From Paguma larvata (Eukaryota; Chordata; Mammalia; Carnivora; Viverridae): 64,000 nucleotides of DNA. Both the position numbers and the translations under genes were made by a program. The DNA is taken from positions 47,967,030-48,031,029 of the forward strand of contig CM057841.1 in NCBI GenBank assembly GCA_030068075.1, in the 5' to 3' direction. The stretch's first letter is position 1. The number at the start of each line of letters is the position of its first letter. Shown one piece after another: positions 58,901 through 64,000 of this stretch. Below the pieces are notes generated by a model that ran no database searches, was not told where the DNA came from, and worked only from the letters and a program-made list of their open reading frames with translations.

Positions 58901-59807
58901 CGGGACTCGCTGCAATATTCCAGTGGCTACAGCACGCAGACCACCACGCCGTCCTGCTCCGAGGACACCATCCCCTCCCAAGGTAGGCCCCGGGGCTGGG
59001 GCTTGGGCACTGGGGCCTTCACAGCCCCAGTGCCCCAGCCTACAGCATCCTGCGCCCCCAGGCTCCGACTACGACTGCTACTCGGTGAACGGGGACGCCG
59101 ATGGAGAGAGCACTGCCGAGTTCGACAAGTCATCCACCATCCCCCGCAACAGCAACATCGCCCAGAACTACCGCCGTCTGATCCAGACCAAGCGCCCGGC
59201 CTCCACCGCGGGGCTGCCCAGCGCCTCGGGCGCGCCCCCCGGCGTGGCCACCATCCGCCGCACGCCCTCCACCAAGCCCGCCGTGCGCCGAGCGCTCTCC
59301 AGCGCCGGCCCCATCCCCATTCGGCCGCCCATCGTCCCGGTGAAAACGCCAACGGTGCCCGACTCCCCCGGCTACGCGGGGCCCATGCGGGCAGGCAGCG
59401 AGGAGTGCGTCTTCTACAGCGACGAGGCCGCCTCGCCCCTGGCGCCGGACCTGGCCAAGGCCTCCCCGAAGAGGCTGAGCCTGCCCAACACAGCCTGGGC
59501 CAGCCCGGCCCCCGAGGCAGCCGGCTACCCCGGGCCGGCAGACGACGATGAGCAGCAGCAGCTGGCCGCCAACCGGCACAGCCTGGTGGAGAAGCTCGGG
59601 GAGCTGGTGGCAGGCGCCCACGCACTGGGCGAGGGCCAGTTCCCCTTCCCCAGCGCCCTGACCGCCACCCCCGCCGAGGAGACGCCCAGCCCGCCCCCAG
59701 CCGCCTCCGGCGACCCCCCAGCTGAAGACATGCTGGTGGCCATCCGGCGCGGGGTGCGGCTCCGCAGGACCGTCACCAACGACAGGTCGGCACCCCGCAT
59801 CTTGTGA
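40886..59807 (+). CDS. MTSS2: MTSS2 (MTSS1L/ABBA), I-BAR and WH2 domain protein, complete
   Basis: MTSS2 binds PI(4,5)P2-rich plasma membrane through an I-BAR (IMD) domain, bends it outward and couples it to actin; family members promote ruffles and protrusions and interact with Rac. Fourteen exons join into 2208 nt encoding 735 aa (human about 747). The protein starts METAEKECGALGG. The I-BAR spans about residues 1-241, followed by a Ser/Pro-rich linker with the paralogue-shared SDYSWSYQTPPSSPS and RLSSVSSHDSGF segments, and a C-terminal WH2 actin-binding motif (DMLVAIRRGVRLRR, about 710-723) ending NDRSAPRIL. All junctions are GT-AG with matching phases. The start ATG has a good Kozak context (A at -3, G at +4). 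The Arg corresponding to human R671 is conserved (residue 659). Confidence 0.98.
43380..43560 (+). repeat. Ancient MIR/L2-type remnant
   Basis: 'cattcactgagcgcttactg' then 'gacaggtgaggaagcaggct' and 'cccagggtcacccaggaag' follow the ancient-repeat pattern 'gagcacttactatgtgcc ... cagatgaggaaactgagg ... ggtcacacagc'. Confidence 0.5.
43855..44075 (+). repeat. MIR SINE
   Basis: 'ctttagcaagtcagttaatc', 'tttctgagcctcagcttcct', 'gggctgtcctaaggatccga' and 'cgcacagtgcccagcgtacc' are in MIR order and spacing (forward). Confidence 0.75.
44695..44705 (+). promoter_or_regulatory. Octamer (ATTTGCAT) overlapping a TEAD-type site
   Basis: A perfect POU octamer ATTTGCAT (44695-44702) overlaps GCATTCC (44699-44705), the complement of the TEAD core GGAATGC, in MTSS2 intron 1. 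Function is inferred only. Confidence 0.3.
45409..45454 (+). repeat. Two-copy 23-bp tandem duplication
   Basis: The 23-bp unit beginning tgtgtcatgtgtactacccc occurs twice, perfectly, back to back (45409-45431 and 45432-45454), with a partial third start. It lies in MTSS2 intron 1. The lack of divergence implies a recent duplication or polymorphism. Confidence 0.95.
45867..45928 (+). CDS. MTSS2: MTSS2 coding exon 2
   Basis: 62 nt encoding SSYPIWEDFNSKATKLHSQL plus two bases of Arg. Acceptor cccgcag, donor GTGAGG. I-BAR helix 1. Confidence 0.97.
46021..46094 (+). CDS. MTSS2: MTSS2 coding exon 3
   Basis: 74 nt encoding TTVLAAVAFLDAFQKVADMA then TNTR, separated from exon 2 by a 92-nt intron. 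Ends with one base of Gly. Confidence 0.97.
46095..46858 (+). other. MTSS2: MTSS2 intron 3
   Basis: A 764-nt intron with a G-run at about 46302-46315. Its last 60 nt contain 'gcacgccacctcgtggccg', a partial CTCF-like match. No repeat or gene was recognised. Confidence 0.7.
46859..46943 (+). CDS. MTSS2: MTSS2 coding exon 4
   Basis: 85 nt encoding GATRDIGSALTRMCMRHRSI then ETKLRQFT with a split Asn. Central I-BAR; acceptor ctcgccag, donor GTGAGTG. Confidence 0.97.
47028..47119 (+). CDS. MTSS2: MTSS2 coding exon 5
   Basis: 92 nt encoding ALLESLINPLQERIEDWKKS then ANQLDKDHAK, one base of Glu at its end. The human sequence, as recalled, has Ala where this has Ser in WKKS. The preceding intron is only 84 nt. 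Confidence 0.97.
47207..47281 (+). CDS. MTSS2: MTSS2 coding exon 6
   Basis: 75 nt encoding EYKRARHEIKKKSSDTLKLQ then KKARK and one base of Gly. It carries the Lys/Arg-rich stretch of the I-BAR used in family members for phosphoinositide contact. The preceding intron is 87 nt. Confidence 0.97.
47282..48525 (+). other. MTSS2: MTSS2 intron 6, with alternative splice-site candidates
   Basis: This 1.24 kb intron contains the 9-nt microexon candidate (47614-47622) and a second strong acceptor (pyrimidine tract ending cgttgcag at 48012). The two long CT-rich tracts at about 47555-47610 and 47965-48010 look like 3' splice-site tracts or PTB-binding regions. Confidence 0.6.
47614..47622 (+). CDS. MTSS2: Candidate 9-nt in-frame microexon of MTSS2
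   Basis: The nine bases AGCTACTTG sit between a textbook acceptor (a pyrimidine tract of roughly 45 nt rich in TTCTTT and CTCTCT, then cctgtag) and a perfect donor GTAAGT. Its length preserves frame. Inserted after exon 6 it would add Glu-Leu-Leu between KKARK and GKGD, next to the basic membrane-binding patch of the I-BAR. The PTB-type pyrimidine motifs resemble those around neuronal microexons. No transcript evidence is available here, so it is a prediction. Confidence 0.5.
48526..48683 (+). CDS. MTSS2: MTSS2 coding exon 7
   Basis: 158 nt encoding GKGDLQPQLDSALQDVNDMY, LLLEETEKQAVRRALIEERG and RFCTFITFLQPVV, ending in phase 0 at donor GTGGGT. Third long I-BAR helix. Confidence 0.97.
48684..49105 (+). 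other. MTSS2: MTSS2 intron 7
   Basis: A 422-nt U2-type intron with no recognised repeat or extra exon. Confidence 0.8.
49106..49213 (+). CDS. MTSS2: MTSS2 coding exon 8
   Basis: 36 codons, NGELTMLGEITHLQGIIDDL then VVLTAEPHKLPPASEQ. It completes the I-BAR at about residue 241. Donor GTGCGG. Confidence 0.97.
49214..50106 (+). other. MTSS2: MTSS2 intron 8
   Basis: An 893-nt intron containing a diverged MIR/L2-like piece (about 49625-49800) and a G-run at about 49957-49974. Confidence 0.7.
50107..50204 (+). CDS. MTSS2: MTSS2 coding exon 9
   Basis: 98 nt encoding VIKDLKGSDYSWSYQTPPSS then PSGSGSRKSSMC with a split Ser. The SDYSWSYQTPPSSPS segment is shared with paralogue MTSS1. Confidence 0.97.
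50205..51689 (+). other. MTSS2: MTSS2 intron 9
   Basis: A 1.5 kb intron. An ancient MIR/L2-type piece lies at about 50405-50545 ('caactatgtgccagttgccg ... ggggaaactgaggcacagc'). Nothing else was recognised. Confidence 0.7.
51690..51912 (+). CDS. MTSS2: MTSS2 coding exon 10
   Basis: 223 nt encoding a Ser/Gly/Pro-rich linker that includes SPSSTCRYHSLAQPATATAR and LSSVSSHDSGFVSQDATYSK, ending SDITSQ in phase 0. SSVSSHDSGF is a conserved family block. Confidence 0.97.
52577..52781 (-). mobile_element. Carnivore tRNA-Lys SINE
   Basis: Reverse-oriented full-length copy ('gagctgtcagcacagagccc', 'agatcatgacctgagccaaa'). A 19-bp target-site duplication with two mismatches flanks it (52558-52576 and 52782-52800, core acgcatcttaaa). 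Confidence 0.93.
53184..53384 (-). mobile_element. Carnivore tRNA-Lys SINE inside L1
   Basis: Reverse-oriented copy with GA-rich tail, 'ctgtcagtgcagagccccat' and a degraded head ('gagccatcaaggcatccct'). Diverged 15-bp target-site duplication: cccatcttttcactt at 53169-53183 and cccatctctttactt at 53385-53399. Confidence 0.9.
53815..53951 (-). mobile_element. Older carnivore tRNA-type SINE variant inside L1
   Basis: A shorter SINE form ('aagattttatttttaagtaa', 'tctctacacccgatgtggag', 'gagatcaagagtctcatact', 'ccaggtacccc') with a purine-rich tail on its own strand. The flanking duplication is atgacatttttctt at 53801-53814 and atgacattttctt at 53952-53964. Confidence 0.85.
55776..55953 (-). mobile_element. 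Carnivore tRNA-Lys SINE inside L1
   Basis: Reverse-oriented copy ('tttatttttgagagagagaa', 'agatcatgacctgagcggaa', 'gagccactcagatgcccc') with a 14-bp target-site duplication, aagtttttattctt at 55762-55775 and aagtttgtattctc at 55954-55967. Confidence 0.9.
56531..56681 (-). mobile_element. Carnivore tRNA-Lys SINE, short copy
   Basis: Reverse-oriented, truncated and diverged ('cacgcaggctctgcaccatc', 'taagatcatgacctgacctg', 'gagccacccgggcgtccc'). Its 5' tail boundary is approximate. Confidence 0.8.
57093..57247 (-). mobile_element. Carnivore tRNA-Lys SINE
   Basis: Begins with a T-run of about 18 (the tail), then GA-rich tract, 'atcccgagcaggctctgcac', 'agatcatgacctgaacagaa' and the head complement 'gccacccaggcgcccc'. 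The long pure tail suggests a younger copy. Confidence 0.92.
58068..58142 (+). CDS. MTSS2: MTSS2 coding exon 11
   Basis: 25 codons, KSSSSASSEASETCQSVSEC then SSPTS. Acceptor gcggcag, donor GTCAGTG. It follows the 6.2 kb repeat-filled intron 10. Confidence 0.97.
58143..58478 (+). other. MTSS2: MTSS2 intron 11
   Basis: A 336-nt intron. An internal acceptor-donor pair (58227-58282) could define a 56-nt exon, but it would shift the frame and is not called. Confidence 0.75.
58479..58655 (+). CDS. MTSS2: MTSS2 coding exon 12
   Basis: 59 codons beginning DWAKAGPHEQPSGTSLQRRK and ending MSPATIAAK. Compared with recalled human (DWSKVGSHEQPSG) it is closer here to the paralogue's DWAKPGP. Both ends are phase 0. 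Confidence 0.96.
58817..58982 (+). CDS. MTSS2: MTSS2 coding exon 13
   Basis: 166 nt encoding HGEEVSPAASDLAMVLTRGL, SLEHQKSSRDSLQYSSGYST and QTTTPSCSEDTIPSQ, with one base of Gly. The SSGYSTQTTTP block is strongly conserved in the family. Confidence 0.97.
59062..59807 (+). CDS. MTSS2: MTSS2 last coding exon (14)
   Basis: 746 nt including TGA (59805-59807). It encodes SDYDCYSVNGDADGES, FDKSSTIPRNSNIAQNYRRL, the Pro-rich PIRPPIVPVKTPTVPDSPGY, SPKRLSLPNTAW, the AANRHSLVEKLGELV helix and the C-terminal WH2 motif. The STAGLPSASGAPPG stretch is shorter than the repeated GLP segment recalled in human and accounts for much of the 12-residue length difference. Confidence 0.97.
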
Positions 59808-60714
59808 TGGCGCCGCCCTCCCGCCCTCTGGCCCTGCGAGAGGCAGGTGGTCCGGCTGGTGAACAGCGCCACTCAGAGCAAAGGCAACAGCGAGGGAAGA
59901 GGAAAGCCAGGCAAGCTTTGGTTTTTCATTTTTTTAAGTCACGAGAGGAAAAGCCACTTGGTGGAAAAAGACACTCACATTGGATTTCCACATTTAAACA
60001 AGAAGCGACTTCTTTAACAGCGCTCGCCAGCTCCAAGCCTGCAGGCCTTGAACTGGAGGTAGAGCCTGTTTTATACGTTTCTCACCTGCTCTGCCCCTCT
60101 CCTCTTCCTGCCTGTTCCCCATCTCCGAGAGCCCTGGCCTGGGCCCGCAGTGCCGCCGCTTAGCCGACCTGACCCCGCCTCTCCCCTGGGTCGGCGGTGC
60201 CTGGGGCTTCTCCTGAATGCTGGCCCCCACCGCCCTCGACCAGGCCCCTCTCCTTTCTTCTCCCTTCTCTGCACCTGTCTCAGGCTCCTCTCAATCAGGG
60301 AGGCAGGCTGTCTGGGGAGGGGCCCGGGGCCAAATCGGCTAAGGTGTCAGATGTGACTGAAAAGCTCCACAGAGCAGCAGTTGGGCACCATGCTGAAGTT
60401 GGGAGGCCCAGCCTGCTGTGGAGGAAGGAGACCCCAGGGCTCAAGGCACCAAGTTGAGTCTTGGGGACCTGCACGGAGGAAGCTGTGGACCCTGAGGTAG
60501 CTTACCGTCCTAGCTTGCCCTCCTCTGGGAGGTGTGGCCAGGGTTCAGGGGCAGAGCAGCAGGGAAGGAGTCCAGAGGCCTGAGCGTCAGATGTGTGGTC
60601 CTCACCTGGGCACGTTGAGACTTTAACTCTGGTGTCACTTTGGTCACGGTTTCGGCCACCTTTGGGGGTAGAGGCTGGAGCTGCACAGGGTGTGGGGGGT
60701 TATTTTATGAATAT

Positions 60715-60720
60715 AATAAA
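60715..60720 (+). terminator. MTSS2: Proximal MTSS2 poly(A) signal AATAAA
   Basis: AATAAA about 0.9 kb after the stop, in an A/T-rich context, followed about 25-40 nt later by 'actgtgtgtggggac', a good GU-rich downstream element. It would give a short-3'UTR isoform. Confidence 0.6.
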
Positions 60721-62210
60721 ATAGAGCTGACTGGACAAGGACTGTGTGTGGGGACAGGGTGGACGGTACAGGGTGTCCGAGAGTGCCTGAGGGACAGGAG
60801 TCCTCGCAGTGGCCTGGGGAGCCCACGGCAGGAGAAGGAGGGCCAAATTGGCTTCCCCAAAGCCAAGGGGCAGGTGTTTTTTCTCCAGATTCTGGAGCAA
60901 AGCCAAAATAAGGTTAGAGAGGGCCAGGGTGGGGCCTCCAGCACGTCTGCTTGGATGGGGGCGGGGCGGTCCAGGAGACTGGCTTTGACTCTCTGTTGCC
61001 AGAGGAGATGCCATCCTGGCACAGCACCTCCCCCAGTCCAGCCCGTGCTGCCGGTGGGTGCAGGGTGGGGGTGCCCTCCCCTCCGTGTACCAAAGCGCAC
61101 CACATCTAAGCAGGTAGAAGCAGGTGCGTCTTGGGCAAGCGGAGGGCGTCCTGTTGTCCCGCAGGCCACCAGAGAGCGACCAGGATCAGGGGGCAGCAGG
61201 ACCACAGGGCAGGGGCCTCCCAGGGTCAGGAGAGCAGGCTTTTCCTGGTCGGGGTGGGGCGGGGGGCGGGGTGGGATGGGGTTGGGCCTGAGTCTCAGCG
61301 CCAGGCTGGAGCTCCTGGCAGTTCTTTTGCAGGGAACTGGGGTCCAACAAGGCGGGTGGGCAGCTCTGGGGAACCAAGGATGCCCCTGAGTGGATGGAGC
61401 CCCCCAGGCTCCCCAAAGGGAGATGGAGAATGGTATCTGTAAGTCGCTAGGTCTGAGAACAGCCTTGCTGAATGCTCAGGCCAACCCGAGAGCCCAGGTG
61501 TGGGCACCTGGAGAGAGAGTCCCGGGAAGGGAGGGCCCGAAGAGGCCGGGAGAGCAGGTGGCCACTTGGGGAAGCCCTGGGGAGGGGTTTACCCAGGTGG
61601 GCTGAGGGAGTAAGATGCAGGATGTGTGATGTGAGCAGGGTAAGGAGTGGGGGGGTGGGGGGGTGGCTTGGGAGGCCCAAGGAGGGGGTAGGCAGAGCAC
61701 AGCCATCCTCCCAGACTAGTGCCCTCTCTCCTCCAAGCCACCCCAGGGCTGTACATAACTCCTCCATCCCCTTGACCACCTCTCTCCCATTTAGTGACCA
61801 CCTCTTAGGCCCACCCCCTTGGGATCCGAGCCAACCATCCCACACCACACACTTTGGTTTGGGGGACTTGCTTACGTTCGGTTTTTTTTTGTTTGTTTTT
61901 TTTTTTCATTTTGTACAGAGAAATATTCTTTCCAAAAGCGTCTTTTGACTGAAGTAACTTTTCTGGTGCTGTTGTTAACTTGTTCCTTTTTTTAATTTAT
62001 TTCCCCACCCAAGTCTCCCTTCCTGGTTCCTACTCACCCTTTCTTCCCTCCACCCCCCACACCCATCCCTTCTGAACCGTTTTGTTTCTTTTCTTTCTGT
62101 CCGTTTCTGGATAAATTGTCCTCTCCTCCCTGCCCCCTCCCCCCCACCCTCCCCTTGATTTAAATAGTCACTGCTACAAGTAACAAATGCACTGTGAAGA
62201 TTCCAGTATT

Positions 62211-62216
62211 AATAAA
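62211..62216 (+). terminator. MTSS2: Distal MTSS2 poly(A) signal AATAAA
   Basis: The hexamer in 'ccagtattaataaagttgta' closes the long 3'UTR; cleavage is expected near 62230. It matches the expected end of the long human transcript as recalled. Confidence 0.85.
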
Positions 62217-62235
62217 GTTGTACTGTAATTAACAC

Positions 62236-62687
62236 CCCTGCCTCCGCCTGGCTTCCTCCACCCCGTTCACCTGCCCCTGCGCAGCCCTGGCACCCCCCGC
62301 CCTTTCCCATCCCAGATCCCGGCAGGGCGGGCAGGGGCAGGAGTAGCCAGACCCTGTAGCAAGACCTATGCCTTTGAATACCTCCACTCTGTCCCTGCAG
62401 GGCGGCTGTCTTGGGACAGCCTGATGGAGCCAGGGAGGGGGCCGGGAGGCACTGAGAAGGATCAGCCTGACACCCTCTGCCCCATCCGTCTCGCTGAGAC
62501 TCGGGCAGGTCTGGAAGAAACCCACTCCCTCAAACACCATTTCCAGGCCCCCAGTCTAAGGCTTCATCCATTCCAAATCCATATCCTCAGACCCACCCCC
62601 AGGGCCAGACCAGCCCCCTTCTCTCCTAGCCTCCTGCACTTGGGGCTCACCTTTGCAGATGCAAACTAAACCAAACCAAACCGAAAC
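62236..62687. other. Gap between convergent MTSS2 and IL34 3' ends
   Basis: About 450 bp of unique sequence between the two poly(A) sites. Its right edge (about 62665-62690) is, on the minus strand, a GU-rich tract that serves as downstream element for IL34. Confidence 0.75.
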
Positions 62688-63164
62688 CGAAACAAAACAA
62701 GCAAGGGTTTAATAGAAAATATAAGACGGACGAGAAGAGCATCCACTGTGGCAAGATGTGGTGTCTGGCTCTGCCCCTTCCCCATGCTCGCCCACCCCCC
62801 GCCTGGCCCAGGTGTTGCCTCTGCAGGCCTCAGGAGAGGCCAGGCACCGCCTTCAGGCAAGCAAGGCCGCCCAGGTGGCGCAGGGAGAGGATGAGCTCTG
62901 TCCACCTTCAGGGGCCCCTGGGCCCCTGCTGCCCCAGGTGAGACCGTGTGAGGTACAGAATGCGGGAAGCTGGGCCCTTCTCAGGCACAGAATCCCCTTC
63001 AAGGGAACAACACTCTCCTGGGGGTTCCCCCCACCAAGGACACCACTCCCCAGACAAGTCTCAGATGCCGCCGAACTCCTGTGGGAGCACCTCCAGCTAC
63101 CCCGCAGGGGTCACCACACAGGCCACTAGGGGCAGGACGCCTCTACCCTGTGCCCTCAGCAGCC
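62688..63164 (-). other. IL34: IL34 3' untranslated region
   Basis: About 0.48 kb from the stop codon to the ATTAAA signal and expected cleavage site. No repeat was recognised in it. Confidence 0.8.
62708..62713 (-). terminator. IL34: IL34 poly(A) signal ATTAAA
   Basis: On the minus strand 'ttctattaaacccttgc' carries the common variant signal ATTAAA. It is followed by a long T/G-rich tract (ttgttttgtttcggtttcgg), an excellent downstream element. Confidence 0.85.
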
Positions 63165-63337
63165 TCACTGAGCCGGGGGTCCAATGTTGGGTCCTGGGGA
63201 GCGGGGCAGGGAGATGGGGGGCTGCCTGGGCAGAGGGTACAGCTGGGCAGCTACACACTGCGATGAGGGCTCCGGGCTGTGGGGCTGAGGGCTCGGCACC
63301 TCACAGTCCTGCCAATTTAGGACGGAACTTTGTTTAC
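63165..63337 (-). CDS. IL34: IL34 last coding exon
   Basis: 173 nt including TGA (63165-63167): two bases completing Cys, then KQSSVLNWQDCEVPSPQ and a Pro-rich tail. The acceptor ccctgcag is preceded by an A-rich and then C-rich stretch on the minus strand. Confidence 0.95.
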
Positions 63338-63704
63338 CTGCAGGGAACAGGGGGGAAAAAAAAAAAAAAGACCAGAGTGGTCAACACCTACCTCGTCTCC
63401 AGACCAAGCCTCATTGTTCTTGGCCCCGGGGCCCATCCTGGCTTTCAGAAATGTCCTACAGCACTGGGGAGTAGAGGGCGTGCCCGGGAGGGTCCCGGTG
63501 CTGCTCTGCGCCCTGGGCTAGGCAGCCCGGCGTCCTGCTCCCAGCCCCATCCACTCAGAGCTCCTTACAGCAAGAGCAGTACAGCAGTTCCATGACCCGG
63601 AAGCAGTTATCCAGCAGGGCTTTGGGTCGCACCAACTTCCGGCTCAGCCTGGGGGCGCTCAGGAGCGACACCACCGCTTCCACCTTGGGACTGACCTCCA
63701 CGTC
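63165..63704 (-). CDS. IL34: IL34 (interleukin-34), C-terminal two coding exons
   Basis: IL34 is a secreted four-helix cytokine that binds the CSF1 receptor and supports macrophage, microglia and Langerhans-cell survival. Two minus-strand exons (63704-63569 and 63337-63165) join in frame to give DVEVSPKVEAVVSLLSAPRL, SRKLVRPKALLDNCFRVMEL, LYCSCCKQSSVLNWQDCEVP and a Pro/Ser-rich tail ending GPNIGPPAQ, then TGA. This matches the end of human IL34 (LVRPKALLDNCFRVMELLYCSCC ... NWQDCEVPSPQ). The conserved cysteines of the last helix and its extension are present. The disordered tail after the shared KQSSVLNWQDC is about 6 residues shorter than in human. Upstream exons are outside the window. The gene converges on MTSS2, as in human. 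Confidence 0.96.
63338..63568 (-). other. IL34: IL34 last intron
   Basis: A short 231-nt GT-AG intron on the minus strand. An A-run at about 63355-63370 on the plus strand reads as a T-run, contributing to the polypyrimidine tract near the acceptor. Confidence 0.9.
63569..63704 (-). CDS. IL34: IL34 penultimate coding exon
   Basis: 136 nt, 45 codons plus one base, DVEVSPKVEAVVSLLS to MELLYCSC. On the minus strand the acceptor is ccttccag and the donor GTAAGG. Confidence 0.96.
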
Positions 63705-64000
63705 CTGGAAGGCGGGAGACCGTGGAGACAGTCAGGACCACAGGCACCACCACCCCCAACACCAGTGAAGAGGCAGAGCCACGTCCCAGGAGAACCCTGG
63801 AGGCTGCCCAGCCAGGAGCCCCACAAATCGCGAGAGAAAGGGACTTCCTGTGACAGGAGGCTTATGGGTCACTTCTCTCCCTCTTGCCGCAGGCGCCAGG
63901 GTTTCCTGGGAGGGTTCCCCTCGACGCCCCTCACCCAAGCCCAACACAGAGGCTCCTGTTTTCCATGTTTGGGAAAATGACTTGCAGGGGGCAGACCGAG
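63705..64000 (-). other. IL34: IL34 intron, cut by window edge
   Basis: Sequence upstream of the penultimate IL34 exon on the minus strand. No further exon was recognised before the window ends. Confidence 0.7.

Larger units (their letters stand above)
59808..62235 (+). other. MTSS2: MTSS2 3' untranslated region
   Basis: Unspliced 3'UTR of about 2.4 kb from the TGA to just past the distal AATAAA. It contains a proximal poly(A) signal (60715), a G-rich tract (about 61647-61665), a T-rich tract (about 61880-61907) and an AT-richer terminal segment typical of conserved 3'UTR ends. Confidence 0.85.

Noticed and set aside
60640..61389. 249-codon open frame in the MTSS2 3'UTR
   Set aside because: It opens with a non-ATG codon, has no recognisable domain, and lies between the MTSS2 stop and its distal poly(A) signal.

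Overview
This is a stretch of a carnivoran mammal's nuclear genome, most likely a cat-family species. Nine or ten copies of the carnivore tRNA-Lys-type SINE (CAN SINE/SINEC) are present, recognised by the head GGGGCGCCTGGGTGGCTCAG, the internal phrase 'ctgtgctgacagctc', a CT/GA-rich tail, and target-site duplications flanking most copies. Coding exons are short, GT-AG bounded and match vertebrate proteins at near-human identity. The species itself cannot be fixed from the sequence; the SINE subtype favours felids over canids.

Three neighbouring genes are seen, in the same order as human chromosome 16q22. (1) VAC14, + strand: its last five coding exons (29012-38748) and 3'UTR. Everything before 29012 is intronic, with no earlier VAC14 exon recognised. 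(2) MTSS2 (MTSS1L/ABBA), + strand: complete, from a CpG-island promoter (about 40240-41270) through 14 coding exons (40886-59807) encoding a predicted 735-residue protein, to a 2.4 kb 3'UTR. (3) IL34, - strand: its last two coding exons (63165-63704) and 3'UTR, convergent with MTSS2. VAC14 and MTSS2 are head-to-tail, with about 1.7 kb between the VAC14 poly(A) signal and the MTSS2 ATG. MTSS2 and IL34 3' ends lie about 0.45 kb apart.

Layout: 1-29011, large VAC14 intron (SINEs at 6.5-9.6 kb, an antisense L1 remnant at 9.6-10.6 kb, ancient L2/MIR-like pieces, otherwise single-copy GC-rich DNA); 29-39 kb, VAC14 3' exons; 39.2-40.2 kb, intergenic; 40.2-62.2 kb, MTSS2, whose intron 10 (52-57 kb) holds an AT-rich block of antisense L1 broken by SINEs; 62.7-64 kb, IL34 3' end.

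Functionally, VAC14 is the scaffold of the PIKfyve-FIG4 complex that makes and turns over PI(3,5)P2 on endolysosomes. MTSS2 is an I-BAR/WH2 protein that bends PI(4,5)P2-rich plasma membrane and links it to actin. IL34 is a secreted ligand of the CSF1 receptor. They share a locus but no known pathway.

No wholly new biological system was seen. The most interesting observations are a textbook U12-type (minor spliceosome) intron in VAC14, an unannotated-looking 9-nt in-frame microexon candidate inside the MTSS2 I-BAR coding region, tandem poly(A) sites in MTSS2, and a short upstream ORF in the MTSS2 leader.
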